Below, one piece after another: positions 1 to 13,099 of a DNA stretch of 64,000 bases. Each line of letters opens with the position of its first letter. Positions within the stretch are counted from its first letter, which is position 1. Location of the stretch: the NCBI RefSeq assembly GCF_029227915.1, contig NC_079884.1, positions 23,498,001-23,562,000 of the forward strand. The letters are read 5' to 3'. The stretch is from Hydractinia symbiolongicarpus. Its lineage: Eukaryota > Cnidaria > Hydrozoa > Anthoathecata > Hydractiniidae. The translations under genes were made by a program, and so were the position numbers. Below the pieces are notes generated by a model, which made no database searches, was not told where the DNA came from, and saw only the letters and a program-made list of their open reading frames with translations.

Positions 1-3000
1 TTCCTGAGAACTCTGTGTTCAGGAAATCTATACCAAGTTCAATGTAGTTTTGCAGATTACGTTGTTAACTAATTCCCACTTCCATTTCATTTCTAAGGTT
101 AACATGATATATGTCCTGTCAACCTTACTCAGTGCTGATGTTTTACTAAATAGAACAAAATTCAGAATAGAATTCCTAGCAATAAATTAATTGGTAGACT
201 TCTCATAGTGCATCAACATAAATTTTACTGTAATTCTCATTCTCATTAAAACTATAACAAGCAAGAAAACTGTCCGGTTTTATCACACATTCGTATTGTA
301 CACATACTTTATACTTAAATATTGTATTATGTTTATATATCTTGTATCTATGGCAACGTTCTTGTTTATATAGACCTGTTGTATAATTTTTATTTTACTT
401 GAAAATGGGTGTTTAACACCCGAACCGATGTAAGATGTTGTTTTAATTTGTACACATCAACATAAAATATTGTCAATCAAATTTCTAATGTCTTATGTAA
501 AAAAAACAAGAAATTCTGCTCAAAGTACCAGTGTTGACTTGTCCGGCAGTCGTCAATTTGTCCGTGACGAAAGTCGATAGAAAGGTTTCTAGGCGAGGTC
601 TCGGCGGATGGGAAACTGTTACTATAATTTTGTTCTGTTCATGAAGGTCCTCCTGCCTATGGAAATTTCGTTGAGCATATTCGTGGATGGCAGTATGAAC
701 GCAAACAAATTCTGTTAGTTCATATCAAGTCAGAGTTTTGAGACAAAATTTAGCCTTGAATTTTCTGAATATTTACTGTTTCCTACAACCATTGAAATTA
801 TCAGGTTTAGAAACAATCCAAATTCAGCTTTCCTGACATTCGGATAAGGGAACGTTTTTCCTAACATTTCGACCATATTTTCAAAGTCACCAACACCATG
901 TACACACGTTATTTGACCATCATAATAGATTAGAATTATTTAATTAACATGCCAACATGTGTCCTTACTTGGCACTGAAACATTTTCCACATAAATTCTT
1001 CAGTTTTGAATTTTCTAAAAACTATTTACATTTTGATGTCAGCCAGAACAATAAAAAATAAATACCTTTAAAATAAATATATATTAGTTTTCTAAAAGCG
1101 TCCTGATAGGCTTAAAAATAATGAAAAGCCCTTGCAGGCTAAAAGATTCTTGTTTGTGTGTAATTTTGTTCCCTATACCTAGGTCGCCAGTAGCGTGTTT
1201 TGTGCAGAACTTCTACAATGTTGTTCCGTTATTTGAGATAAATAGGTATTATACCATGGTATTACTTTGAGCTTGCAAAATGTTTCATGTATTACAAATA
1301 TACAAAAAGTGATTTGTGAAAATTAATACTTTAACAATACTGCACCACACTTAACATTCATAAGAAAGAAACGAAGACGTTTAAGCATATCCACTTAATA
1401 AAATCATGCTCGTGGTGTAGCGATATTTTGGAAATGTTCTATTATACCTGTGACATGACTAAAATCTTTATCAAGTTTAGATATCTAAGATTTGACCATA
1501 AAGTTGAATCCTACAAGTTTAAAAACAAAAAAAGAAAAATAGAAGGCGAAAGAATTAATTTAGAATTAATAATAGAGACTAAATCCAACATACGATTCCG
1601 TGGTATTAATATTTAGACTATCCGGGGAACCCAGAGTCGAAACGTTGGGTTAAGCCACAAGAACTATGTTACTTCGCGTTGAACAACTGGAAAAGCGATT
1701 AATAAGAAGTGTAAACTGCGCGATGAAGCGCTTTAGTATAGTATGTCATAAATCGAGTGAGGCACAAAACATTATGGTGTTTCCGGTGTAATATATTTTT
1801 TAAAAAATAATTGGCCAACCTTTTTATTTTTCAGAGAGCGTTTCCGCTAAAAGTTTAAAAATGAATATTACTCCGGGCTGAGGGATTAGTACAGGCATAT
1901 AATGACATTATCCATATAGTCACTTCACTTAAAAATTCTATTTTGTGGAGTAAGTTTTCATGACACTAATAAAAAGGTGTCGCTACCTACTAACTGCATT
2001 CAACATAACAAATATTGATTAAAAATTTTGTTGTATAGCCCAAACTGCATTTGCCTACTTTTTTTACTCTTCAGCCCAGAAGTAGCTAAGGAGCTAACTA
2101 GAAGAGAGCCACAACCCCAACATAAAAATAAAAATAATAATATACCAAAATTTAAAATAATAGGAATGAAATAAGGCTAACTATATGTTAGCTAGCTAAA
2201 ATCTTGAAATTGGCTTGTTTCAGATTTACACATTACCGGAAAACGTGATGATATTTTCATCTTAATAACCAAAAACATTGACAAAATGAAGAGAATATCT
2301 TAAACGTTGATAGAGCTGAAATTTAGGCAGTTAAATAATTATATCAACCCAACAATTTGCAGCTTGGTAAAGAAGCCAAGGTAAAACAAATATGGTATCC
2401 TTGAATTCTGTCCCTCAAAATCCGCCTCGTTAAAAAACATAACTGGAAACGAAAATCTGAAGGAGTATCTAGCATAGCTAATCAGATAACATCAAAATAA
2501 CAGTCTATATCAATATTTATGATCACATTTATAACGCAGTCTTTATTCTCTTCCCAATTTAACGAATATCAAGATACACCATAGTCAATGACAATGGATA
2601 CGCACACAGCTGTAGCGCTGGGTCATGTCGGACTTAAAAACTTGGATTGGCGCTGTGCAAAGCATAATGGAAAGCGATGCATGCGTGGAAAAACATGCAA
2701 AAATGTCGACATGAGGATCGCTTGCTATACAAAACAACTAGCATATACGCAATTTGAACAAGAACTGAAGCGGTTTGAACAGTCACAACACTATTATGAC
2801 AAATAATTAAGATGTATTTAATAAAATATACAATGATAAAATTTGGTATAAAATAATAAAGCACAAACTTAGAGAAAGAGATGACAAATTGAATCATATT
2901 AAAAGTTGTGACTATTTTTCAATAACTGAGATGCCATAGAGAGCCACACAACTCGAGTCAATTTCGAACATTTCGAACATAACATTGTCAACATGACGAA

Positions 3001-3900
3001 ACCCTCATTTGGTGCAACATTTCTCGAAATTCGAATAGAATATATCTACTGGTTTCATTATTTTGGGCATACTATGTGAAGCTCCACGATAATAAGAAAA
3101 CAACAAAAAAAACCTGCTATATGCAAAAAAACAATACATTAACAAAAACTTTTGGTCAATATAACGCGCTATTTGTGGTGGCTTTGACTATACTATCCGC
3201 GCCCCTTTAAACTTTTTGTTATTACCATGACAGATTGCAGCCCATACCAAATCACACATTTCCACGAATGTGTGAAAAAACAGAAGCTATAAATGACAAA
3301 CCTTTTTCATTTTATTCATTATTGAGAAAACATTCTCAAAATTACAAAGATTCTTTTATCAGTAGTATGATATTTGCGATTCTCTCCATTAACATTTTTC
3401 GAAAATACACATTCCTAAAACAAAAAAAATAAGAAGTGCATAGCTTTGATTAGTAGCATCAAAAATACATAATCATCTTACATTCACCTAAAAACACTGA
3501 ATCACTTTTGGTAGCTTAAATACTTTTCTGAAATTATTGTATACACATCACACGAAGCCTATTTATTTATTTTCCATATTATAGTTTTCTTTAGAAATCA
3601 CACGTGTTATAAAATTAAGGTAAAATATCAACATTGAATAACATGGACAACTATCTTTTTTTTTGAAAATTTAATTATCCAATATTGATCTAAATTTGGC
3701 TGGGGATAACTATTTGGTTTATTCATGCAGTCCTCTTCACAACTGGATGGATCCCATTGTGTTTTTAACTAAATAGTGAACCAGAAATATAAAAATTAAA
3801 ATAACAAGAACTTACCAATGGATTTACACGAAGATGCTTTTCAACTGTTAATATATTAACCTGGAAAAAAACAATTTATAATTTAACAAGACCACATCAC
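1..3900. other. AT-rich stretch with no supported gene
   Basis: Only short ORFs occur (for example 62 codons at 1428, 72 at 2588 and 65 at 3235). None has a recognisable domain, convincing splice sites or a repeated motif. The sequence looks like intergenic or intronic DNA. Confidence 0.5.
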
Positions 3901-3917
3901 AAGAACAAAGACTTAAT

Positions 3918-3967
3918 ACAGTTAAAGGTATATTCCGTTAACACAGTTAAAGGTATATTCCGTTAAC
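3918..3967. repeat. Tandem duplication of a 25-bp unit
   Basis: The unit ACAGTTAAAGGTATATTCCG plus TTAAC occurs twice head to tail with a 25-bp period. It lies just upstream of the first gag-like codons of the copia remnant, so it may mark that element's leader or insertion boundary. Confidence 0.8.
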
Positions 3968-4793
3968 ATGTATTAATTGTCATATAGATTATTGTCATAT
4001 CCCTGACCCCATAAATATAGCAGAGAAGGTGTTGGTTTACATCAGAAAGATCACAGATTTAGCTGAGAAGAAAGCTTATGGTGTGACTTAAAAAGACCAC
4101 CTTAAGCTTGACATTTCAGATTTAAAAGCTGAAGATTGTATTACAAATCTAACAGACAAATTCGACAAGATATTCTTTAGAGGTAACGCATCGTGCAAAC
4201 GAGGCATATAAATATTTTAGCAATTTAAAAGGAAAAAGGACATGCCTTTAAAGGATAATATCATTTGAAGATTATAATTTAAAAAGTTTGATATTGATTT
4301 ATCAGATGCTGTTACAGATTATCAATATTTGAATAGTGTTCTACGCAACAGAAAAAAATTGCAAGAGCAACAATTCCAGATTCAAAACTTGAGGGTTGAA
4401 GATAGTTAAGAAAGGTTTTAACTAATCTTCAAATTCAAAGAAGATGATGTGACAAATTAGTGAGGTTTTAGGTGATATTATGGGCAACCACAAGCACAAG
4501 AGTATAGGTTAAAGGATTACTGTAGAGGCAGTGGCAATTGAAGTAACAGAGAGAAGAATAGGAGATCGTCTGACTGTATAACATGATACATATATGTAAG
4601 TATTTATCATTTTGCTAGGTAGTGTCCAGATAGAGCCAAAAGTAAGAGTGATGAAATTAAACTTCAATTTTATACAGAAGAAATAATGCTAACTCTCGTT
4701 GGCGAGACATTTACTACGGCATTATTGGTTGCACAAAAAAGGTTTGTGGGCAGAATTTGATGAAATTTTATGTAGAAAGTCCTTCCGACGAGG

Positions 4794-5105
4794 ATGCTTC
4801 ATCAATCAAAGAAGAGCCATCATCAACAGTATTTATATTTAAAGATGGTGAAAAAAATCAAAGCATCAAAATGTGTCACCATACCTGCTTGGCTTAGTGG
4901 GAAATATGTTAAATACTTACCATCGCTATTTAGTAAGCAAGGGATGAAGAATGCAAAAGTTTTTATCGACTTTGAAAATGACAAGGTTAAAATTCTGGGA
5001 CAAGAACACCATATACAATTTTGTTCCAGAGGACATTATTGTAGTTCAATTAACAAAATTAGCAAAATTGAAAAGACTCTGCTAATAATGTTTGCTGATG
5101 AATAA
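4794..5105 (+). pseudogene. Retrotransposon protease-region fragment
   Basis: This 103-codon ORF is the longest open piece of the copia remnant. From about residue 28 it reads VTIPAWLSGKY, then FSKQGMKNAKVFIDFENDKV and a closing GHY. That matches the latter half of the aspartic-protease region in this copia group: a strand, a leucine-rich turn, the SK-M-K motif, and an F-NDKVKI strand. The catalytic DTG/DSG triad lies upstream of the part that is still open and was not found intact. The ORF ends at TAA just before the Helitron-like insertion. It is a relic, not a host gene. Confidence 0.55.
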
Positions 5106-5114
5106 TTTGGATGA

Positions 5115-5244
5115 CTAGTCAGGGGCCCGTGGATAAATCTATGGGTTCACCTGCTCTTTATATACCGCAATTTGTTTATCTCGTTACTGTGGTTACCATT
5201 TTGCGTAACAGACAGACAGACGTATACGGGCATTATAATATAGA
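5115..5244 (-). mobile_element. Short Helitron-like repeat (130 bp), inside the copia remnant
   Basis: Read on the minus strand it begins TCTATATTATAATGCCCGTA and ends CTAG. The flanking bases are A before TC and T after CTAG, as expected for Helitron insertion between A and T without target duplication. Its start is shared with the copies at 35393-36134 and about 36965-37056. It has no coding capacity and is a non-autonomous or internally deleted copy. Confidence 0.5.
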
Positions 5245-6059
5245 TAATCAAGGAAAACAAAAAGTGGCCCTGAAATTACATAAATAGTTTGGACATCCAT
5301 CCATAATTGCTAAAGTTTCAGATAGTTGTGATACATCCATAAGAAGAAATCAACCAAGACCAATTGTTTGGTTACCACATGCAACAGTATTTAATGTGTT
5401 GGCATGGATTTGAAACAATGACCATATGGTGATAAAATTTGGTTATTACATCTTGTTAATCACTTGGCCAGATTAGTGCATCCTGTGTTATTCGAAGTAG
5501 AAGGAAAGAAATCAACATTAATTCCATTTTTAAGAATTGGATTTCTGTATTTGGGTCTGCTAAAGTGTTAAGTGGATAATTGTGGAGAATTTGACGAGGG
5601 TTACCATAGCGTGTGTGAGAATTCAAACCATGGAGTAATGGACTTGTTTAGCGGCATAATACACACTTGGCAATACAGTCTGTAAAATAATGGACAAGCC
5701 TAATTATTCATCAGAAACAGCCGTGGCTAAGGCTGTTGCTGCTAAGGATTCCTTAAAAAACGTAGAAAGCTTTTTACCAAATTAACTTTGGCAGCAATCC
5801 ATATTTTCCAGTTGTAGAAATGCATAATCCACCAGCTCTAGAAGGAAGGAAAGGAGTCATGTAGTTACTGATAACTTAAATGCATTGCATGCTGAAAGAG
5901 AAGCCTTCAGGAAAGTCAACAAGTTTGACAGGAAAGTCAGCAAGTCCTGGTGAAGCACAGCTCAACATATGTTAGAATGTATCCATGCACACTACGATTA
6001 AAAGAGGAGAAATTCAAAGCACAGAAGTGAAAATTGATAATGACGAAAAACAAGAAACT

Positions 6060-7033
6060 GAAAGAGAAATATTGGAAGGTGATGAGATAAGTAGTGAAGC
6101 ATCAATTACTAATAACCATACAACAAAGATTATTATGCCAAACGTTTAAGGATAAAGTAAGAGCTGGAAAAGCAAGTGAAAGGTTTAGGAATTGGCTCAA
6201 TATTGTTGATAAAGTTGGTAATGTTGAGAGTGGGATTTTACTGAAAAGGTATCACAAGAGGCTCTGATATACTTGAATTACTTCGGAAAGGTGTGCGTCT
6301 ACATGGAATTATGACAACCCATGTAGATGATTTTTGTTTCGCTGGTTTTTAAACAATGTCATACTGCTACTGCATCAAACTTTTAAAATTAGTACAGCAC
6401 ACAACACAGCATTTTAATATTTGGGATTATAGATTTAAGAAACAGAAAAGATAACATTATTGTGTCACAAGATAATTGCATACATAACATTGATAAAAAC
6501 AAAGATATGATAAATTTTCGAATACCAAACGAAAAGTATTGATTTTAATTTAAATTGGTTGACTACGCAGACACGTCTAGATATCTTCTTAATTGAAGTT
6601 AACTAATGGGTAACATCAAATATGTCAATGTTTCAGATATGCAAAAAGAGAACCTGTGGAAATGAAATTCAGGGTAGTTGGAAACATGAGAAAGCTAAAT
6701 TGCTAGTACTTCTTGATGCAACATTTGCAAATCTAAAGTGAGAAGGATCTCAAGGTGCATTCTTAACTTCCTTAACGGATCAACTAAATCAATCACTATC
6801 ACTCATTTCGTGGCAGTCAAGAAAATTGTAAAAAGAGTAGTTACCAGTACACTTTCTAATTGATATATGCTGCTGGCAAAGGATATTGGGTTTAACGTTT
6901 ACTTGAGGCAATATTGTAGCATCAATTCAATGTTTAACAGATAGTAAAACACTTTACGATGCTGTACATTCCACAAAACAAGTTTTGGACAATCGCTTAA
7001 GAGTAGATTTAGCTATTTTGAAAGAAATGATTT
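6060..7033 (+). pseudogene. Copia reverse transcriptase / RNase H relic
   Basis: Fragments in shifting frames show the RT palm motif VDDF (near 6325) and downstream NIIVSQDNCIHNI at about 6455-6490, typical of the region after the catalytic aspartates. RNase H-like residues follow: LLDATFANLK near 6710, a serine-rich SLISWQSRK near 6810, and a broken VVTSTLSN near 6835. Many stops interrupt it. It is the 3' coding part of the element that starts near 3968 and gives the orientation of the whole relic. Confidence 0.6.
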
Positions 7034-7040
7034 AGAAACA

Positions 7041-9290
7041 AATAAAAAAATTTGATAAAATTAGAATATTTCTATTTTTATGGGAATAAAAGTTTAACTA
7101 AACCAATTTTTACCTCAATTCATCTTCAATTTTGAAATAAATCATTTGGTATGAAGATGTAACACAATAAAAATACAGTTATAGGCAAATAAATTCATGT
7201 GGTACATATATTTAACAATAAATAAAGTTATATAATAAAAAAAACATTGATAAAAGAAATATATTGATAATAGAAGAAATTTTATTTAAATTAAATCAAA
7301 AACTATGGACTGTGTAATTTCGTTGCAATATATATTTGATTCAGTGACTTGTCTAATAAAAGTTTAGTACAATACCAATGTAGTGTGCACACTCTGATAA
7401 AATATCTTCCAATTTTTAGATTTCCTTTAGCAACTATGTATTTCTCAGTCCAAGAACATTCTGATTTCTCTGAATGCAATAGTCATAAAAATTTTAATCA
7501 CACATCATGGTATATACTACTTTGTATATACCTTTGCAAAACTTGCCAAAATGGCAAACCACTAGTTGCCTTCTTTTAAATCAAAATAACATAAAACAAA
7601 AGACTTAAAAAAAATTAAATTTTCAAAAGTTCCAATAACAAACTTTAAATTTTTAAAAAATAATACTAAGATGAAATATTTTTTTATCACAAACACAAAT
7701 ATAACTTACCGCCAGTCAACACGTTTAAACTGAACACAAATTTTTTTATAGAAAGTAGAAATTAAAATCTGCATTAATAATATTCAAATTTCAAACTTTA
7801 TTTGTCCTTTTTTTTCCTCTTGGATGCACGTATTTTGTTTGGTTGTTGAAACATTTTTTTTTAAGTCCCTGATACAAAACTATAAAAATTTCTGTATCTT
7901 CACTGTTATTAATTATCCATTTACCACTAACATTTTATTGCAAACATCTTGTACGCAACATATCAATTCCATCCAATAGATGTTGTGATGAATAAAAATT
8001 AATTTCTTTGCTTTGTTAGCAACTGTCATAACCTATATTTATAACTTTTGTTCCAATCATTGAATTTCTGACACCCATAGGGTGGAATTTTCCCTCCATA
8101 CCATTCAATAAAAGGATCAATAGTGAACCTAGTAAAATAGAGAAAAATAATCAAGATCTTGGTCTGCAAAATACCGAAGTCTAAAAAACCCTATGAAATC
8201 ATAAACCTGTGTCTTCGGACCTAGAAATGTCAATGGATTTTTTTCTAGTTCAAGGTGAGTATTTGCCTGGACTGTAAGTGTATTGTAGAAATCCGTCATT
8301 TTGGATTTAACAACCAAACTCTATTCTAAGGGAGATTTTCAATTCTTAATTAATACTAAAGCTAAAGTTAAAATAAAACAACACAATGGACACATTACAA
8401 AGTATTGAGAAAGTTTTTACTCACACTGAGCAGCTTTATTTGAAAAAGGCATAATATTGAAATACAACACGAGGAAGAGGGCTTTTTATTGTAGGGTTGT
8501 GATTTGCAAAATGCAGAAAGTTTTATGTGCTACCACATAAAAAAGACTGTTTTTTGAAATATATAGTTGATACACTCATAAGAGCGGTGATCTTTGGCAT
8601 AACTATTAAAAGATTCACAAATTAGAATTCAAACATTTTAAAACAATTTTTTAGTGATTATTGATTTATTTAATCTTGACCAGGTATGCTACAAAAGATA
8701 TGGTGTTTATTGTAGACAGAAGTTTCGGATACTTTATGCACAAAATATAGAGTCTAACATTAAAAATGTTTTCCTCTTTAGGACATTAAAAAGTTGGTTA
8801 AAATAATCACTTTTGACCCCTTCTCCTTTATTTACCCAAATTCGATTTTATTACCCCATCCCTTTGTGTTTTTGTACGTCCTGCATACCCTCCTCCTCTT
8901 TTTACTCCTTTAAAACAAAACACTGTGTATTTTTAGGAAATTTTATTTTCCTAATAAATACTATGCCTTAACAGAAGAAAAGGTCAGCCCTTGTTGATCA
9001 TACCAACAAACTACTTGCCAAAATTTATTAATAACGCACTATACACATGGTCAGAAATAATTGATCAAAAAGCCAATGTATACTTGTTTGTTTTGCTTTT
9101 TTATCCTAACTTTTTTAAAAAGTTTTACATTTCAAAAGAAATAAAAATGAGTGAAAATTTATGAAAACTAGATTTTTTTACGAAATACAAAAGTTCACTA
9201 TTATGCTTACTTGTTTATTGTTTTTTTATTCAAACTAACTGGTGTTTTCCCTACATTTTTAAGCTGACAGATTATATTTTACGTGCCTTT
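7041..9290. other. No supported gene
   Basis: AT-rich sequence with short chance ORFs only. A minus-strand stretch around 8000-8317 has a 62-codon ORF and shorter peptide-like frames, but I recognise no family in it. Confidence 0.45.
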
Positions 9291-9610
9291 ACCGACTGAT
9301 AGCCTTGTGGTAGAGCGTTCGCTTTCAGTGCGGGAGGTCTTGGGTTCAAACCCCGGCCGAGTCATGCCAGAGACTATAAAAGTGTGAATCTATCCTTTCT
9401 GCTTAGCGCTCAGCATGAGAATAGGATTGATATCTTAGGCGGTTGTCTAGTTGAACGATTGCTGTGCTTTCACGACTTTCGTAGCTCAAATGGGAGCTTT
9501 AAATGCGCTAGGACCCCATTCGCAGGACCCTCGTTGATAGCAGTACCAATAGGAACTGAAGAGGCTATCCTGGGTAAATAATAGTAATAATAATAATAAT
9601 AATAATAATA
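9291..9610 (+). mobile_element. tRNA-derived SINE, copy 1
   Basis: The head contains a pol III A box (TAGCCTTGTGG at about 9300) and a B box (GGTTCAAACCC at 9343-9353), set in a tRNA-like 5' region. A unique body follows (for example TTAGGCGGTTGTCTAG). The copy ends in a (TAA)n tail at about 9574-9610. A second copy, about 290 bp long and highly similar along its whole length, lies in inverse orientation at 30454-30755. It is a non-coding retroposon presumably mobilised by a LINE; the 65-codon ORF across it is not a gene. Confidence 0.85.
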
Positions 9611-10155
9611 CAAAAACTTCAGAACTACCATAATAGACAAGTCATGTTAATCACTAAAGTATTGGTTTTCAAAATGGTACCCTAGTGGTACTACTGCTTG
9701 TAACACAACTCACAAAATCAATATACAGTCACAAAGAAAATGCAAAACAAGTCAATCGAAATTGTCATAATAAAAATATCTTTGAAAAAATTGGAAAAAA
9801 AAAGCAATTCAGGGTGATGTTTACATTCTTGTATATACTTACATTATATAATTGCAAGAAAATTACGTTTTCTTTATGCTTGTTTTGTTTCAATTAAATT
9901 ATAATTGCTTTCCAACAGCCACTAACATTGCTATTAATCTCATAAAATTTGTTGTTCATCTAAACCACTTGCAAACCAACATTAATCACAATTAATCAAA
10001 GATATACACAAAATCACATTCATTTTTAATACAAGTCTCAACTTAATACCAGCTATTGACATATGTTATATGATAATCATTTAACATAAAAAGAACCAAA
10101 GATCCAGTTTAAAGTAACATCTAAAAAGTAGCCAAGTGGTAATGAAAATATATTT

Positions 10156-12770
10156 TTATGGCAAAACATTTTCTTGAATATATAAAACAACGTCATTTCG
10201 CAATACCTTTGCACATTTATCAACAAAATCTGAAATTGTTAAATCAGGAATCCGTACACGCAGTAAATGCAACAAATTTTCTGTTGGACTTTCATTCCTG
10301 GCTAAAGCCAATTCTATATTGCTTACAGTAAGATGATCTATACCATAATATGCTGCTATTTGTTTCCAGTTAGCCCCATATCCAACATCCAACATTGAAG
10401 CAATACGATGAATATGGCCATAACTTAAATTTGCCATTTTGGCAACCCCGACTTTCTTTTTCTTTTTCTTATTTTTTGTGGATTCAGAAGCAGACTCTAA
10501 ACTTGAAAATGCAGATGGCGGAGGAATATTATCCCTTTTCACATCATCAAGATCATTGTCTAGTAACATCATACTGGCCACCTCCTTGTAATGACTATCT
10601 TGTTTTTTCTTTTTCGGTTTCGGCTTACTTACAGGATTGGTGACCGATGATTTACTTGTAATTTCATCAGATATTTTAGTGTTGCTTTTGCTTAAAACCT
10701 GTTTTGAAGAGCTGGAGGCAGAGCTTGAAAAAGGCTCATCATAAGTGTTGTCCATAGACATTGATGGAGAATTGTTCAAATTCAGATCAAAGGATTGAAG
10801 TCGTTCTTGTTGCTTGTCTAATGCAAAATTTTCATAACAAGGCTTTTTCTTTACGTCTAGCAAAATTAAAAAACAACAACAATACAGTAAATAAGTATCC
10901 TCATTTAGACAACTTTTATATGGAGTTTCATTTATGGGGACAAAATGAGAATTTCGTCATTTTGACTGAAAGGAAATTTTATTTCAACTAAAAATGCTCT
11001 TTAAATGAAAGTATTGCAAGTGTGTACAAAAAGTTTTGGCACATATGCACAACACCAATACAACAAACTCCATGAAAACACAATGAAACTCCATTGCAAT
11101 TTAAAATCCCATTTTGAGCAAATTTCAGTTCTGGTCTATGTAAAAGCTACCAAAAACACATTTCTGAATATTTTATTCTTATATTAAAACTTATTTCTTT
11201 GTGCTAGTTAAATTATACCATGATGAATGTGTGTTATCCTGACAGGTTTTTAAGTACACATTTGTTTATTTCAATAGTTTATGTCTAGTCAAGGACAGCA
11301 GACATAAAAAAATTTTGAATAAAAAAATACCCGAAAGAAATGACCGAATGCTCTCAACCAATGTATTCTGCTTTATATCTTTTAGAGCTGTCCTCCGAAA
11401 TGCACCATCTATCCTGCACAGTGTCGCGCTATACTTTATAATTTCAGTTTCGGTGAGTCCTCCAAGCCAGATATGTAAACAGTAGGGAGACACATAATTT
11501 GTTATATCTTTAAGAATAATTCCCTTGTAGGCAGTGGACCATATTTCATCAAGAAAGGATTTGCTAATCAGGACGATAAGTGGTAACTTTCTTTCTTTGA
11601 ATTTTCGCAAGTTCATATAGATGATAGTTTCCTTTTGTTGTTTGTTCCGTAAGTCATTGTATTCAAGCACATATCCATTTCCACGGTAGTTAATTAATTC
11701 ACTTTCTAATATCTTTATAAACTGCAGCTCATCGTCGCCAGTGATTTGCAATATTCCAACTAAGATTAACATATTACAGGTTAATATCAAGAATGTTTGT
11801 AATGTTAACTCAAATTAATAATTATTTTGGTTGTTTGTGTAAAAGTGGTGACACAGCATGGCCTTGGGCCTCTTAAAATGCTGGCAATAACGTGGTAAAC
11901 TCTATCTAAAATCTTACTTGTGTATCTCTGGTAGATTTAAGATGCATTGCATCTCATACAGGATGATTTTCATTGATGTAATGTTTTACGTTGCCCATTT
12001 TATCCAATGCATTCAAGGTACTAACTTGTTTAAGTGAGGGAAGGGGTATTTATTGTACAAAATCAATGTTTAATTTAAAAATTGAACACTTTCCTCAGCT
12101 GCTCAACTGAACTTAGAAGTTCATTGTCAGTTGTCAAAGTCCTGATCAACAATTGTACAGTTGATTTCCCAAAACAGACAATGGAAACATCATCTGTTAG
12201 TATTTGGACCATTCTTCATTGCTCGACTATCAGCTCTACTACTACACTGATATTTGTGAGGTATGTTTGTTGCAATTGTGTATCAAACATGTAGAATTGA
12301 ACTGTGCCCTAGGATTTTCACCAAGATAATACATTTTGCAATTACAGTGACAAACATTTTTAGGTGTATAAAGAGATTGCCTTATCTGTCATAATTAAGT
12401 TTTTATCAGTAATGGATGACCATTTGAAATTTTAATTCCATTTTTATACATTATATGAACAAAACATTGCTTCTATCGTCATAAAGCATTGTGAATTATC
12501 AACATCTCAAAGACCAACTCATTTGTTATGTTTTTTTCTCTGTAAGTGAAAATGTCAGATATACAAATTTAAAAATTCTTACAAATTTCATGTGCACGAC
12601 TTTTCGGGACCCATCTTTGATGTCGCATACACAATCGGTGCCTGATACCGATCGTGCCATTATTTTTTGAGGACTGAGACACAATTTTTGACAATGGAGA
12701 AGCTTTATCGGTCCATAAAATTACAGAAGGTCTAACTGATACAATTATTTTGGTTTCAAAAATGTATACC
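10156..12770 (-). CDS. TIR-like plus Death-domain adaptor protein (5' end not found)
   Basis: Three minus-strand exons fit together. One ends at 12583 (donor GTAAGA), the next is 11331-11759 (acceptor TTAATCTTAG, donor GTATTT), and the last is 10156-10856 (acceptor TTTTGCTAG). Intron phases agree at both junctions. The 143-codon middle exon looks like an alpha/beta TIR or SEFIR-type fold, with strands at GILQIT and LPLIVLISKSFLDEIW. The last exon has a Ser- and Lys-rich linker (KPKPKKKK, NKKKKKK, possible nuclear or charged linker) and then a C-terminal Death domain of about 90 residues: LSYGHIHRIASML, GANWKQIA, LLHLLRVRIPDLT, RNDVVLYI. TIR before Death is the reverse of MyD88. By family knowledge such proteins act in innate-immune or NF-kB signalling. 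The Death domain is firm; the TIR call is moderate. Confidence 0.65.
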
Positions 12771-12784
12771 ATTCTTAGGCACAT

Positions 12785-13066
12785 TTGATAAAAAATTTGT
12801 CACCACTTTTACACAAACCACTCTTTTGTTAACTGTACGACCTCAATATTGGGCAACATACCCAGCTAAAACAGACATAATGAATGTATACCTGTATCAA
12901 TCAGAGATTCCATTTACAATTGAAATTCACACCTAAAAGGGTATATACACATTGCAGTTTACATTGTTGATTGGTCAAACAAAATTAAAGCAAATTACTT
13001 ATTACAATTCCATAAGTGAATGATGTCATGTTGTCCTCAAAAATTATTGATATTTTTTATTCCCCT

Positions 13067-13099
<33 letters not shown>

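Larger units (their letters stand above)
3968..7040 (+). mobile_element. Decayed Ty1/copia-type LTR retrotransposon (gag-PR-INT-RT-RH)
   Basis: Broken reading frames on the plus strand keep the domain order of copia elements, with integrase ahead of reverse transcriptase. Gag-like residues appear at about 4020-4400, including the phrase MPLKDNII and a following FDIDLSDAV. A protease-like segment lies at 4794-5105. An integrase zinc-binding-like start (ALKLHK, FGHPS) lies near 5270, followed by RPIVWLPHATVFN. Reverse-transcriptase sequence with a THVDDF core lies near 6320, and RNase H-like sequence (LLDATFANLK) near 6710. Stops and frameshifts are frequent, so no protein can be made. I found no LTR pair, so the outer limits are approximate. 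A short Helitron-like repeat interrupts it at 5115-5244. Copia is preferred over gypsy because INT precedes RT. Confidence 0.7.

Noticed and set aside
2588-2806. 72-codon plus-strand ORF with four Cys
   Set aside because: Looks somewhat protein-like (KHNGKRCMRGKTCKN) but no family was recognised and no flanking exon supports it.
9300-9372. Possible functional tRNA gene
   Set aside because: A and B boxes are present, but the rest does not fold as a full cloverleaf by eye, and the sequence continues into a SINE body present elsewhere.
9384-9581. 65-codon ORF, with a similar one on the minus strand at 30467-30664
   Set aside because: Both lie within the two SINE copies; the shared peptide reflects the shared SINE sequence, not a gene.
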